Source of the DNA: Herbaspirillum robiniae
GTDB lineage: Bacteria; Pseudomonadota; Gammaproteobacteria; Burkholderiales; Burkholderiaceae_D
Length of the DNA: 64,000 nt
Direction: 5' to 3'
Assembly (NCBI RefSeq): GCF_002213415.1
Contig: NZ_NJGU01000005.1
Coordinates: forward strand, 124,001-188,000
The notes beneath the pieces were generated by a model, which worked only from the letters and a program-made list of their open reading frames with translations, was not told where the DNA came from and did not search any database. Position 1 is the stretch's first letter. Every line of letters begins with the position of its first letter. Position numbers and translations under genes: made by a program. This document shows positions 15,659 to 25,400 of the stretch, piece by piece.

Positions 15659-16450
15659 ATGCAACTCACCCCGCAGCAGCTCAAGGATTTCGACGAACTG
15701 GGCTACCTGTTCATGCCCGAATGCTTCAACGCCGAAGAAGTGGCGCTGCTCAAGCAGGAAGCCTCGAACGTGCTGGCGCAGCAGCGCCCCGAAATCTGGC
15801 GCGAGAAGAACGGCGCCCCGCGCACCGCCTTCGCCGCCCACACCTACAACGACGCCTGCAACATCCTCGCCTCGCACCCGCGCCTGGTGAAGCCGCTGCA
15901 GCAGCTGTTCGGCGAGGATGTCTATGTGCACCAGTTCAAGATCAACGCCAAGGCCGCCTTCACCGGCGAGGTCTGGCAATGGCACCAGGACTTCCCGACC
16001 TGGCACGCCGACGACGGCATGCCGGATGCGCGCGCGATGAACATCGCCGTTTTCCTGGACGAGGTGATGCCGATCAACGGCCCGCTGATGCTGGTGCCGC
16101 GCAGCCACAAGGCGGGCGCGCTGAAGTCCGAGCACGACCTGGAGACCACCTCCTACCCGCTGTGGACGCTGGACCAGCCGACGGTAACCGAGATGGTGGA
16201 AAAGAACGGCATCGTCACCCCGACCGGCCGCGCCGGCGGCGTGCTGATGTTCCACGCCAACCTGGTGCACGGCTCGGCCGGCAACATCACGCCCTATCCG
16301 CGCCGCATCGTCTACCTGACGCTGAACTCGGTCTCCAACGCGATCGCCAAACCGACCCGCCCCGAGTTCATCGCCCACCGCGACTTCACCCCGGTCAAGC
16401 CGGTGGCCGACGACGCGCTGCAGCGCTACATAGGCAAGAAGGCCGCCTGA
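15659..16450 (+). CDS. Phytanoyl-CoA dioxygenase (PhyH)-family Fe(II)/2-oxoglutarate oxygenase
   Basis: A 263-residue double-stranded beta-helix oxygenase. Iron ligands His109 and Asp111 (WQWHQDFPTW) and His204 (LVHGSAGN) are present, with Arg215/216 (PYPRRIVYL) as the 2-oxoglutarate anchor. MLVPRSHKAG is the usual PhyH core. The order and length resemble ectoine hydroxylase and related small-molecule hydroxylases, but no ectoine genes are nearby. AGAGGAGA gives a strong ribosome site for ATG 15659. It is divergent from the SDR gene and followed by a TRAP binding-protein gene; together they may form a small uptake and oxidation module for an unidentified compound (inference). Confidence 0.9.
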   Translation: MQLTPQQLKDFDELGYLFMPECFNAEEVALLKQEASNVLAQQRPEIWREKNGAPRTAFAAHTYNDACNILASHPRLVKPLQQLFGEDVYVHQFKINAKAAFTGEVWQWHQDFPTWHADDGMPDARAMNIAVFLDEVMPINGPLMLVPRSHKAGALKSEHDLETTSYPLWTLDQPTVTEMVEKNGIVTPTGRAGGVLMFHANLVHGSAGNITPYPRRIVYLTLNSVSNAIAKPTRPEFIAHRDFTPVKPVADDALQRYIGKKAA

Positions 16451-16692
16451 GTTTCCCCTGAAGCACCCTTCCCCGCTGCGGCGTGCAATGCGCCGCGCCC
16501 GGGGACGGGCCGCAAGGCCCGCCGCCAGGCCGCCCCGGCCGGGCACGCCGTATCCATGCAAGCGCCTCACCCGCAGTCCGCTTCATCCGCACCTGAGCAG
16601 CTGAATACTTGAACGCATCTCGTAGCTAGGCCGCCGCGCCGCTTGCGGCCGCGTGTGCCGACACACACCAATAAAAGCCAACGGAGACAACC

Positions 16693-17718
16693 ATGAAGCA
16701 ACCCACCTCACGCCGCGACTTCATCCGGAGCGCCGGCGCCGCCTCGCTGGCGCTGGCCGCCGGCAGCTGGCCCGGCCGCGCGCATGCCGCCGAATTCACG
16801 CTCAAGTACGCCAACAACCTGGCGCTGACGCACCCGATGAACATCCGCGCGGCCGAAATGGCCAAGGCGATCTCGGAGCAGAGCCGCGGCCGGGTCGAGA
16901 TCCAGATCTATCCCAACAACCAGCTGGGCGGCGACACCGACATGCTGGCGCAGGTGCGCTCGGGCGCCATCGACATGTTCACGCTCTCGTCGCTGACGCT
17001 GGGCACCCTGGTCCCGGTCACGCAGATCTCCGGCATGGGCTTCGCGTTCAAGGACTACGACACGGTCTGGGCGGCGCTGGACGGCGATCTCGGCGCCCAC
17101 ATGCGCCAGGAGGTGCAGGCCAAGTCGACGCTGTTCGCCTTCGAGAAGATCTGGGACAACGGCTACCGCCAGATCACCAACAGCGCCAAACCCATCGCCT
17201 CTCCCGACGACCTCAAGGGCATGAAGCTGCGCGTGCCGCCCAGCCCGCTGTGGACCTCGATGTTCAAGGCCCTGGGCGTGTCGCCCACCAGCATCAACTT
17301 CGCCGAAGTGTATTCGGCGCTGCAGACCGGCATCGTGCAGGGGCAGGAGAATCCGCTGGCCATCATCTACACCAGCAAGCTCTACGAAGTGCAGAAGTAC
17401 TGCTCCATGACCAACCACATGTGGGACGGCTTCTGGATGCTGGGCAACAAGAAGTCCTTCGAGAAGCTGCCCAAGGACCTGCAGGAGCTGATCCGCACCA
17501 ACGTCAACGCCGCCGGCGTCAAGCAGCGCGAGGACGTGCGCAAGCTCAACGAGTCGCTGGCCGGCGAGCTCAAGGCCAAGGGCATCCAGCTCAACGAGGC
17601 CGACCACCAGGCCTTCCATGCCAAGCTCAAGCAGGCCGGTTTCTATGAGGAATGGCGCAAGAAGTTCGGCGACCAGGCCTGGGCCATCCTGGAGAAATAC
17701 AGCGGCAAGCTGGCCTGA
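16693..17718 (+). CDS. TRAP transporter substrate-binding protein, DctP family
   Basis: A 341-residue periplasmic binding protein with a twin-arginine signal (SRRDFIRSAG), cleaved near AHA at about residue 32. The family landmarks are NNQLGGDTDMLAQVRSGAIDM, KGMKLRVPPSPLW (the conserved Arg that usually holds a carboxylate) and the GIVQGQENPLAIIY block. ACGGAGACAACC precedes the ATG. The membrane components DctQ and DctM normally lie beside such a gene but are absent here, so this receptor must work with a distant QM pair or serve another role. It lies 242 bases after the PhyH gene; the ligand is probably a carboxylate. Confidence 0.92.
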   Translation: MKQPTSRRDFIRSAGAASLALAAGSWPGRAHAAEFTLKYANNLALTHPMNIRAAEMAKAISEQSRGRVEIQIYPNNQLGGDTDMLAQVRSGAIDMFTLSSLTLGTLVPVTQISGMGFAFKDYDTVWAALDGDLGAHMRQEVQAKSTLFAFEKIWDNGYRQITNSAKPIASPDDLKGMKLRVPPSPLWTSMFKALGVSPTSINFAEVYSALQTGIVQGQENPLAIIYTSKLYEVQKYCSMTNHMWDGFWMLGNKKSFEKLPKDLQELIRTNVNAAGVKQREDVRKLNESLAGELKAKGIQLNEADHQAFHAKLKQAGFYEEWRKKFGDQAWAILEKYSGKLA

Positions 17719-17737
17719 GGCGCCGGCGTCGCCATCG

Positions 17738-17775
17738 AACAAGCGCATGGGCTTTTTGTCATGCGCTTGTTGCAT
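17738..17775 (+). terminator. Terminator-like hairpin after the TRAP binding-protein gene
   Basis: Perfect 12-bp arms AACAAGCGCATG / CATGCGCTTGTT with a 10-base loop, 19 bases after the stop. The downstream T-run is weak (GCATTTC), so termination may be partial. Confidence 0.6.
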
Positions 17776-17869
17776 TTCTGGGGCATCATCGCGCAACATC
17801 GTGCAGCGGGCCGGCACATCCGTTCCCGCCGCCGACAATACAGACAAGAAACGCGCTCCCGGACTGCCC

Positions 17870-18586
17870 ATGGAAATCCTCAACAACGTCAACCTCGCCT
17901 CGCTCGCCGATACCGTCATCAGCCTGACCGCCGCCTTCATCCTGGGCGGCGCCATCGGCCTGGAACGCCAATACCGCCAACGCACCGCCGGCTTGCGCAC
18001 CAACGTCCTGGTGGCGCTGGGCGCGGCCGTGTTCGTCGACATGGCCAACCGCATGGGCGGCCATGAGGGCGCGGTGCATGTGGTGGCCTATGTGGTGTCG
18101 GGGGTGGGCTTCCTCGGCGCCGGCGTGATCATGCGCGAAGAAGGCAATGTGCGCGGCATCAACACCGCCGCCACGCTGTGGGGTTCGGCGGCGGTGGGCG
18201 CGGCGGCCGGGGCCGACCTGATCCTGGAAGCCATCGTGGCGACGGTCTTCGTGCTGGCCGCCAACACCCTGCTGCGCCCGGTGGTCAACACCATCAACCG
18301 CAAGCCGCTGGACGTGCCGTCGGTGGAAGTCACCAACACCCTGCACCTGATCGTCGACAGCGAGCACCAGAAGGCGGTGCTGACGGCGGTGACCGACATG
18401 CTGGAGCAAAGCCGCTATCCGACCCACGACCTGGAAGTGCGCCCGTTCACCGAAGACGAGGTCGAGATCGAAGCCACGCTGGCCGCCACCTCGGTCGACG
18501 GCGACGAGCTCGACGCCCTGATCGCCCGCCTGCTGGACTTGCCGCCGGTGAAGCAGGCCTTCTGGAGCCCCAGCACCACGGACTGA
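17870..18586 (+). CDS. MgtC/SapB-family inner-membrane protein
   Basis: A 238-residue protein. The first half (to about residue 140) has four to five membrane helices with the diagnostic GGAIGLERQYRQRTAGLRTNV loop and VVSGVGFLGAGVIMREEGNV. The second half is a soluble ACT-like domain ending PPVKQAFWSPSTTD. MgtC proteins promote survival at low magnesium and modulate membrane ATPase activity; many environmental bacteria carry them. ATG 17870 is chosen because the hydrophobic domain begins there; no good Shine-Dalgarno is visible. The Mg-responsive leader known in Salmonella is not apparent. It stands alone between the TRAP gene and lysE-type gene. Confidence 0.9.
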   Translation: MEILNNVNLASLADTVISLTAAFILGGAIGLERQYRQRTAGLRTNVLVALGAAVFVDMANRMGGHEGAVHVVAYVVSGVGFLGAGVIMREEGNVRGINTAATLWGSAAVGAAAGADLILEAIVATVFVLAANTLLRPVVNTINRKPLDVPSVEVTNTLHLIVDSEHQKAVLTAVTDMLEQSRYPTHDLEVRPFTEDEVEIEATLAATSVDGDELDALIARLLDLPPVKQAFWSPSTTD

Positions 18587-18677
18587 CGCAGCGCGCCGGG
18601 CGCGCCCGAGAGCCGCGGCCTCAAGCGGAGTATCATGGCGGCTTCGCCTTCCTCTTCCCTCTTTCCGCCTGCCCGCC

Positions 18678-19301
18678 ATGCACCTGATCGACTGGTCCGC
18701 CGTCCTCGCCGTCTTTTCCGTCTACATCACCGGCGTCATCATCCCCGGCCCCAATTTCGTGGCGGTGCTGCACAAGGCTGCCTCGTCGACCCGCGCGGCC
18801 TCGCTGGCGCTGGTGGCGGGCATCGTGGTGGTCAACCTGTTCTGGGCGACCTGCGCCATCCTGGGCGTGGGCATCGTGTTCGCCACCTTCCCCTGGATGG
18901 CGCTGGCGGCCAAGATCCTCGGCGCCGGCTACCTGTTGTGGTTCGGCTCGCGCCTGATCACCAAGGCGCAGCACAAGACGCAGGGCGCAGCCGAGATGAC
19001 GACCACGGACAGCCTGAAATCGTCCTTCATCCAGGGCTTCCTGACCAATATCGTCAATCCGAAGTCGATGGCCTTCTTCGCGGCGGTGTTCGCCTCGGCC
19101 GCGCCCGCGCATGTCTCCTGGCCGACCTTCGCCGCCATGCTGTGCGTGGTGCTGGTGGTGGCCGGCAGCTGGTACAGCTTCCTGGCGCTGGTGATGTCGC
19201 ACGGCGGCGTGGCCGCGCGCTACCGCAGGAGCGCGGTGCTGGTGGATCGGTTTTGCGGGAGCCTGATCGTGTTCCTGGGGATCCGGCAGCTGATGCGCTG
19301 A
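18678..19301 (+). CDS. LysE/RhtB-family amino-acid exporter
   Basis: A 207-residue inner-membrane protein with about six helices. The N-terminal TGVIIPGPNFVAVLHKAAS contains the GPN motif of the family. The central loop (residues about 95-115) is polar, and SFIQGFLTNIVNPKSMAFF is the second conserved block. The length is exactly typical. These proteins export amino acids such as lysine, threonine or homoserine; the substrate is unknown. It is transcribed in the same direction as the MgtC gene, with a 91-base gap, and ends 80 bases from the convergent fucose operon. Confidence 0.92.
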   Translation: MHLIDWSAVLAVFSVYITGVIIPGPNFVAVLHKAASSTRAASLALVAGIVVVNLFWATCAILGVGIVFATFPWMALAAKILGAGYLLWFGSRLITKAQHKTQGAAEMTTTDSLKSSFIQGFLTNIVNPKSMAFFAAVFASAAPAHVSWPTFAAMLCVVLVVAGSWYSFLALVMSHGGVAARYRRSAVLVDRFCGSLIVFLGIRQLMR

Positions 19302-19380
19302 ACCTGGGCTGGAGGGGGGCCACGCTCTTGTTCTTCTCTGCTCGCGGCGTTAGCGGACGTCGATTTGCCGACGACGATGT

Positions 19381-20256
19381 CTACTGCGCATCCAACCCAT
19401 AGCAGCGCGCCGCCGTCCCGCCCCACAACTGCTCCTGCTCGGCCGCCGACAGGCGCGTTGCCGCCCAGTCCCTGACCACCGCCGCCACCTTGGCGTAGGA
19501 CGCCGCCAGCAGGCACACCGGCCAGTCGGAGCCGAACATCAGGCGCTGCGGCCCGAAGGCGTCCAGCGCCGTGTCCAGGCACAGCGCGATGTTTTCATAG
19601 TCCTTTTGCCGCAGGCCGCGCATCCAGTCGGCCTCGGTCACCAGTCCCGACAGCTTGCACGCCACGTGCGGCAACGCGGCCAGCGCCTCGAGCTCGCGCT
19701 TCCAGCGCGCGTAGGCGACTTCGCCGCGGCCGAACTCGGTCAGCGCCGGCTTGCCCAGGTGGTCCAGCACCAGCCAGTGGCGGTCGTGCCGGGCGCAGAA
19801 GGCCTGCACCTCGGGCAGCTGGCGCTCGTAGACCAGCACGTCGTAGACGTAACGCTGGTCCTGCAGCCAGGCCACGCCGTCGTTGAAGGCCGGCTGTTCC
19901 GTGAACACCGTGACGTCGTGCTCGTCCTGCACCTGGTGGCGAAAGCCCAGCAGCTTGTCCCGTCCCCATTCGCCCACATGCTCGGCCAGTTGCGGCGAGG
20001 CGATGTCCTCCCAGCCGACCACGCCGGCAATGCGCGCATCGTTGCGCGCCAGTTCCAGCAGAAATCCGGTTTCCTCGCGGCCGGCGCGCGCCTGCACCGC
20101 GATCGACGCGTCCAGGCCCTGAGCGCTGAGCATGGGGTGCAGCTCGCAGGGCATGCGGTCCTGCGCCAGCAGCTCCATGCCACGGCCTATCCACGGATAG
20201 TCTTCGGGGCGATAGCGCCAGAAATGCTGGTGGGCGTCGATGCGTTGCGGTTTCAT
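19381..20256 (-). CDS. Amidohydrolase-2 family lactonase, probable L-fucono-1,5-lactonase
   Basis: A 291-residue TIM-barrel metal hydrolase. Metal ligands His9 and His11 (RIDAHQHFW), the conserved DHLGKP and Asp of FGSDWPV are present. WRYRPEDYPWIG is typical of the sugar-lactonase subgroup (COG3618). It would open L-fuconolactone to L-fuconate, the step between the dehydrogenase and dehydratase encoded in the same operon. Start ATG 20256 has GCAGGAACACC before it. It is the last gene of a seven-gene minus-strand operon. Specificity is inferred from neighbours; related enzymes also act on galactono- and rhamnono-lactones. Confidence 0.87.
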   Translation of the reverse strand: MKPQRIDAHQHFWRYRPEDYPWIGRGMELLAQDRMPCELHPMLSAQGLDASIAVQARAGREETGFLLELARNDARIAGVVGWEDIASPQLAEHVGEWGRDKLLGFRHQVQDEHDVTVFTEQPAFNDGVAWLQDQRYVYDVLVYERQLPEVQAFCARHDRHWLVLDHLGKPALTEFGRGEVAYARWKRELEALAALPHVACKLSGLVTEADWMRGLRQKDYENIALCLDTALDAFGPQRLMFGSDWPVCLLAASYAKVAAVVRDWAATRLSAAEQEQLWGGTAARCYGLDAQ

Positions 20257-20384
20257 GGTGTTCCTGCAAATCGGAGGGATGATCGGATGTAGCGATGCGC
20301 AAAGCGAAAGAAGACGGCCGCGCCGTCTTCGCCCGCGGCCTCTTCACGAGTACGGAAGAGGGCCGCGCAAGAAAGGAAAGCGGA

Positions 20385-20406
20385 GCGCCGGTGGGGAAGC
20401 CGGCGC
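20385..20406. repeat. Hairpin after the fucose binding-protein gene
   Basis: GCGCCGG / CCGGCGC arms with an 8-base loop, 16 bases after the binding-protein stop and before the lactonase gene. There is no T-run on the minus strand, so it is more likely an RNA-stability structure than a terminator. Confidence 0.5.
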
Positions 20407-20421
20407 CCGCCAATGCCGTAC

Positions 20422-21360
20422 TCAGTCGTACAGCTGCGATGCGACCTTGGGGTCGTCGATGTTGTTCTTGTCGTACCAGTAGAAGCCGGTGTCGATGATC
20501 TTGGGCAGCTTCTCGCCCTTGAGCGCCTTGACCGCGGCTTCCACGGTCTTGTAGCCGATACCGACCGGGTTCTGGGTGATGGCGCCGGCCATGGTGCCGT
20601 CGCGCACGGCATCCTTCTGCTGCTTGCCGGAGTCGTAGCCGACGATGATGATCTTGCGCTTCATTTCCTTCACGCCGTTGACCACGCCGATGGCCGAACC
20701 TTCATTGGTGCCGAACATGCCCTTGAGCTTCGGATAGGCCTGCAGGATGGACTTGGTGACTTCGGTCGACTTCAGGTGGTCGCCGCCGCCGTATTGCACG
20801 CTGACCACTTTGATCTTCGGATAGGCCGACTTGATGCGGTCCAGGAAGCCGTCGCGACGGTCGATGGCGGTGCGGCTGGTCTGGTCGTGCGCGACCACGG
20901 CCACTTCGCCTTCCTTGCCGATCAGCTCGGCCATCTTGTCGGCGGCCAGCGCCGCGGCGGCCTTGTTGTCGGTGGTGGCGGTGGTGACCGGGATGTCGCT
21001 GTCAACGCCGGAGTCGAAGGCGATCACCGGGATCTTGGCGGCCTGCGCCTTCTTCAGCAGCGGCAGCGCGGCCTTGCTGTCCAGCGCGGCGAAGCCGATC
21101 GCCTGCGGCTTCTTGGCCAGGGCGGCCGAGAGCATGTCGATCTGCTTGTCGATCATGGCCTCGGTTTCCGGGCCTTCGAAGCTGACCTTGACCTTGTAGT
21201 CCTTGGCCGCCTGTTCCGCGCCCGACTTCACGGCCTGCCAGAACTGGTGCTGGAAGCCTTTGGAAATCAGGGGAATGTAGGTTTCCTGCGCATGGGCGCC
21301 GGCGGCGCCGACAGCGAAGGCCAGGCCGAGTGCGGCGCCGAGCAGTTTGTTCTTGAACAC
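20422..21360 (-). CDS. CUT2 sugar ABC transporter periplasmic binding protein, probable L-fucose receptor
   Basis: A 312-residue type I periplasmic binding protein. The signal peptide ends GAHA before QETYIPLISKGFQHQFW. The ribose/galactose-binding family signature includes KAQAAKIPVIAFDSGVDSD and the hinge segment KGMFGTNEGSAIGVVNGV. The start is a GTG at 21360, preceded by AAAGGAGACTCAAC; no ATG fits as well. It works with the permease and double ATPase upstream. Surrounding genes for L-fucose dehydrogenase, mutarotase and fuconate dehydratase make L-fucose the likely ligand; L-galactose and D-arabinose share the configuration and are alternatives. Confidence 0.9.
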   Translation of the reverse strand: MFKNKLLGAALGLAFAVGAAGAHAQETYIPLISKGFQHQFWQAVKSGAEQAAKDYKVKVSFEGPETEAMIDKQIDMLSAALAKKPQAIGFAALDSKAALPLLKKAQAAKIPVIAFDSGVDSDIPVTTATTDNKAAAALAADKMAELIGKEGEVAVVAHDQTSRTAIDRRDGFLDRIKSAYPKIKVVSVQYGGGDHLKSTEVTKSILQAYPKLKGMFGTNEGSAIGVVNGVKEMKRKIIIVGYDSGKQQKDAVRDGTMAGAITQNPVGIGYKTVEAAVKALKGEKLPKIIDTGFYWYDKNNIDDPKVASQLYD

Positions 21361-21451
21361 GTTGAGTCTCCTTTTGTTATCGGTGATGGAGTGCCGGTCG
21401 CCCGGCGCGGGTTGAAATCGAATCGTCGACTGTTTGCAGCTTGCTGCGTCC

Positions 21452-22504
21452 TCACGCGCGCCGGCGGCGGCGCAGGATGTCCAGATACACGGCCAGGATG
21501 ATGATCACGCCGGTGACCACCGTCTGCCATTCCTGCGCCACCGACATGATGCGCAGGCCGTTGACCAGCACGCTCATGATGAAGGCGCCGATGATGGTGC
21601 CCAGGATCGTGCCGGTGCCGCCGGACAGCGAGGTGCCGCCGATCACCACCGCGGCGATGGCGTCCAGCTCGTAGCCCTGGCCCAGCGCCGGCTGCGCCGA
21701 GTTCAGGCGCGAGGCGATGATCAGGCCGGCGATGCCGCAGATGGCGCCGGAGAAGGTGTAAACCGCGACCTTCCAGAAATCGACCTTCACGCCCGACAGG
21801 CGCAGCGCCTCCTCGTTGCTGCCCAGCGCGAAGGTGTAGCGGCCGAACACCGTCTTGTTCAGGATCACCGAGGCGGCGATGGCCACCAGGAACAGGATCA
21901 GCACCGCGTTGGGAATCGGCAGCGCCGGAATCAGGTCGCCGATCAGCGAATCCTGGGCGATAGACGAGAAGCCCTCGGTGTCGTTGAAGTAGATCGGGCG
22001 CGTGCCGGAGATCACCAGCGACAGGCCCTTCAACAGCATCATCATGCCCAGCGTGGCGATGAAGGGCGGCACCTTGAGCTTGGCGATCACCATGCCCGAG
22101 ACCCAGCCCGACAGCGCGCCGAAGAACAGCGCGGCGGCGATGCCCAGCGGCAGCGGCATGCCCCAGTTGGTCAGCACCACGCCGGTCATCACGGCGCAGA
22201 AAGTCATCATCGTGCCCACCGAGAGGTCGATGCCGGAGGTGATGATGACGTAGGTGCAGGCGATCGCCAGCACGCCGTTGACCGCGGTGGACTGCAGGAT
22301 GCTCACCAGGTTGTCCACCTCCAGGAAGTTGGGCGAGGCGAAGCTGAAGAACACCATCAGCAGCATCAGGCTGGCGAAGGCCAGCAGCTTCTGGCGCGCG
22401 GCGGGATTGAAGAAGCGTGCCCTGAAGCCGGGACCGGCGGAGTTCTCTGGTGTGGCCATGGTGGCGGAGGTGGCGGATTGGAGCGGGTGGATGTTGTTAG
22501 CCAT
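21452..22504 (-). CDS. CUT2 sugar ABC transporter permease (probable L-fucose)
   Basis: A 350-residue inner-membrane permease of the RbsC family, with about nine to ten helices after a hydrophilic 35-residue N-terminus. Landmarks are IACTYVIITSGIDLSVGTMM, FIATLGMMMLLKGL and LDAIAAVVIGGTSLSGGTG near the C-terminus, the last being the CUT2 coupling region. It ends in basic residues ILRRRRRA. Start ATG 22504 lies 21 bases after the ATPase stop. It probably forms a homodimeric pore, as only one permease gene is present. Confidence 0.92.
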   Translation of the reverse strand: MANNIHPLQSATSATMATPENSAGPGFRARFFNPAARQKLLAFASLMLLMVFFSFASPNFLEVDNLVSILQSTAVNGVLAIACTYVIITSGIDLSVGTMMTFCAVMTGVVLTNWGMPLPLGIAAALFFGALSGWVSGMVIAKLKVPPFIATLGMMMLLKGLSLVISGTRPIYFNDTEGFSSIAQDSLIGDLIPALPIPNAVLILFLVAIAASVILNKTVFGRYTFALGSNEEALRLSGVKVDFWKVAVYTFSGAICGIAGLIIASRLNSAQPALGQGYELDAIAAVVIGGTSLSGGTGTILGTIIGAFIMSVLVNGLRIMSVAQEWQTVVTGVIIILAVYLDILRRRRRA

Positions 22505-22525
22505 GATCGTCTGGATACCGTTGAT

Positions 22526-24073
22526 TTATTGGACGACTGCCGATTCGCGCAGGGTGGCGAGCTGCATGATCTTTTCCTGCGAGGCTTCGGCGGCGCTCAG
22601 CTCGCCGGTGACGCGGCCTTCGCACATCACCAGGATGCGGTGGCTCATGCGCAGCACTTCGGGCAGCTCGGAAGAAATCATCACGATCGCCTTGCCTTGC
22701 GCGGCCAGCGCGTCGAGCAGCTTGTAGATCTCGCTCTTGGCGCCGATGTCGATGCCGCGCGTGGGTTCGTCGAAGAACAGGATGTCGCAGTCGCGCAGCA
22801 GCCATTTGGCGATCACGATCTTCTGCTGGTTGCCGCCCGACAGCAGCCGCGCCTGTTGCTCCACCGACGGCGTCTTGATCGCCAGCTGGCGCACATAGCC
22901 CTGCGCGGTCTCCCGGATGGCGCGCTGGTCCATGAAGCCGGCACGGGTGAAGCGCCCCATGCTGGACATGGCGATGTTGGCCTGCACGTCCATGCCGGTG
23001 GCCAGGCCGAAATGCTTGCGGTCCTCCGACAGGTAGCCGATGCCGTGGGCCACCGCGTCGGCCGGGGTCTTGATGACGGCGCGCCCGCCATGGATGTGGA
23101 TCTCGCCGGCCTCCAGCGGATCGGCGCCGAAGATGGCGCGCGCCACCTCGGTGCGGCCGGCGCCCATCAGCCCGGCAAATCCCAGGATCTCGCCCCGGCG
23201 CAGCTGGAAGCTGACGTTGCGGATCGCCCGCCCGCGCGTCAGGCCGCGCGCCTCCAGTACCACCTCGTTGGCGGAGGTGTCGGGCGGCGTGCGTTGTTCA
23301 CCGTCGAGCTGGCGACCGACCATCATCGAGATGATGGTGTCCATCGACGTGCCCTGCATCGGCACGGTGGCGATGTAGCGGCCGTCGCGCATGACGGTGA
23401 CGCGGTCGGCGATCTGGCGCAGCTCGTCCATCTTGTGCGAGATGTAGACGATGCCCACGCCCTGCGCCTGCAGGTCGCGGATGATGCGGAACAGCTCGGC
23501 GATCTCGGCGTTGTTCAGCGCGGCCGTGGGTTCGTCCATGATCAGCACGCGCGAGTCGAAGGACAGCGCCTTGGCGATCTCCACCATCTGCTGGCGCGCG
23601 ACCGTCAGCTGGCCGACCGGCGTGGCCGGGTCGAGGTCCAGGCGCATGCGTTCGAAGATGGCGGCGGCCTGGCGGTTCAGTTGCTCCTCATCGAGGAACA
23701 GGCCGAAGCCCTTCTTCGGCTCGCGGCCGATGAAGATGTTCTGCGCCGCCGACAGGTGGTTCATCAGGTTGAGCTCCTGATGGATGATGCCGATGCCCAG
23801 CGCCTGGGCGGCGCGCGGCTCGTCGATCTCCACCGGCCGGCCGTCGAGCAGGATCTCGCCGCTGTCGCGCTGGTAGACGCCGGAGAGGATCTTCATCAGC
23901 GTCGACTTGCCGGCGCCATTCTCGCCCATCAGCGCGTGCACCTCGCCGGCGGCCAGGTCGAACTGGCAATTGTCCAGCGCCAGCACGCCGGGAAAGCGCT
24001 TGCTGACGTTGCGCAGCGCGATCAGCGGCGCTCGCGTGTGCTGCGTGTCGTGTGTCTCTTGGTCTTGTTGCAT
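22526..24073 (-). CDS. CUT2 sugar ABC transporter double ATP-binding protein (probable L-fucose)
   Basis: A 515-residue fused ATPase of the RbsA type. The first half has Walker [10 protein letters not shown] and Walker [11 protein letters not shown] with a degenerate signature (LTVARQQM). The second half has a degenerate P-loop ([10 protein letters not shown]) but a full LSGGNQQKI signature and [10 protein letters not shown], the normal division of labour in this family. Start 24073 (MQQDQ) follows GAGGTGAGC; a GTG two codons upstream is less likely. A 142-base gap with a dispersed-repeat remnant separates it from the mutarotase gene. Confidence 0.94.
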   Translation of the reverse strand: MQQDQETHDTQHTRAPLIALRNVSKRFPGVLALDNCQFDLAAGEVHALMGENGAGKSTLMKILSGVYQRDSGEILLDGRPVEIDEPRAAQALGIGIIHQELNLMNHLSAAQNIFIGREPKKGFGLFLDEEQLNRQAAAIFERMRLDLDPATPVGQLTVARQQMVEIAKALSFDSRVLIMDEPTAALNNAEIAELFRIIRDLQAQGVGIVYISHKMDELRQIADRVTVMRDGRYIATVPMQGTSMDTIISMMVGRQLDGEQRTPPDTSANEVVLEARGLTRGRAIRNVSFQLRRGEILGFAGLMGAGRTEVARAIFGADPLEAGEIHIHGGRAVIKTPADAVAHGIGYLSEDRKHFGLATGMDVQANIAMSSMGRFTRAGFMDQRAIRETAQGYVRQLAIKTPSVEQQARLLSGGNQQKIVIAKWLLRDCDILFFDEPTRGIDIGAKSEIYKLLDALAAQGKAIVMISSELPEVLRMSHRILVMCEGRVTGELSAAEASQEKIMQLATLRESAVVQ

Positions 24074-24181
24074 GCTCACCTCGGATGCATATGCGGCTCT
24101 TCTGGGTAGCCGTCGTCTTGTCGTTTCCCTGCACTGCGCCTGACTGCGCAGCGCCCGTCGATACCCGACGCAGGACGCGGG

Positions 24182-24203
24182 TTCCGGCCTGCGCCGGGAT
24201 GAC
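24182..24203. repeat. Diverged dispersed-repeat core inside the fucose operon
   Basis: TTCCGGCCTGCGCCGGGATG plus AC resembles the hairpin core of the repeats at 10889-10920 and 11088-11119. It lies in the 142-base gap between the mutarotase and ATPase genes. The remainder of that gap (24074-24215) shows no gene. Confidence 0.6.
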
Positions 24204-24215
24204 CCGTCCTGCTGT

Positions 24216-24557
24216 TCAGGACTGCGACGACAGATCGAAGATCCTCTCCATCGCCATCCACTTCTGCCCTGCCGGCGTCCACGGCGTCGGCGCCTGGAAG
24301 CGCCACATCAGTTCTTCCCACTCGCGCACCCTGGGGTCGCTTTCCATGGCGGCGGCCATCGCCGCGGCGTCGTAGACGGCGTCGTCGGTGTCCATCACCA
24401 TCGTCATGCGCGTGCCCAGGCGGTAGATCTCCATGCCGGTGACGCCGTGCCGCTTCAGGTGCTGCGCGATCTCGGGCCAGATGCGGCGGTGGTGCTGTTC
24501 ATACTGCGCAATCAGCGCCGGATCGTCCTTCAGGTCGAGCGCGAGAAGATGTCGCAT
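24216..24557 (-). CDS. L-rhamnose/L-fucose mutarotase (RhaM/YiiL family)
   Basis: A 113-residue ferredoxin-like-fold epimerase. The active-site block [12 protein letters not shown] (His near residue 21-22) and [16 protein letters not shown], with conserved Trp/Arg residues in [11 protein letters not shown], match the RhaM/YiiL family at its normal length (about 105). It interconverts alpha and beta anomers so that the dehydrogenase receives its preferred form. GAGGAGAGACC precedes the ATG, which lies nine bases after the dehydrogenase stop. Operon context favours L-fucose; rhamnose is less likely because no rhamnose enzymes are present. Confidence 0.9.
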   Translation of the reverse strand: MRHLLALDLKDDPALIAQYEQHHRRIWPEIAQHLKRHGVTGMEIYRLGTRMTMVMDTDDAVYDAAAMAAAMESDPRVREWEELMWRFQAPTPWTPAGQKWMAMERIFDLSSQS

Positions 24558-24566
24558 GGTCTCTCC

Positions 24567-25361
<795 letters not shown>

Positions 25362-25400
25362 TTATGTCTTGCTTGCCGGGTGGATGCGCTTGCGTCTTGG

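Noticed and set aside
16451..16692. Terminator between the PhyH and TRAP receptor genes
   Set aside because: A GCAA-loop hairpin (CGGGCC/GGCCCG at 16506-16521) is present but lacks a T-run, so termination cannot be claimed.
21434..24109. An 891-codon open frame on the plus strand opposite the fucose transporter genes
   Set aside because: It is a shadow frame: low-complexity His/Gln/Asp/Gly composition, no motif, fully covered by the ATPase and permease genes on the minus strand.
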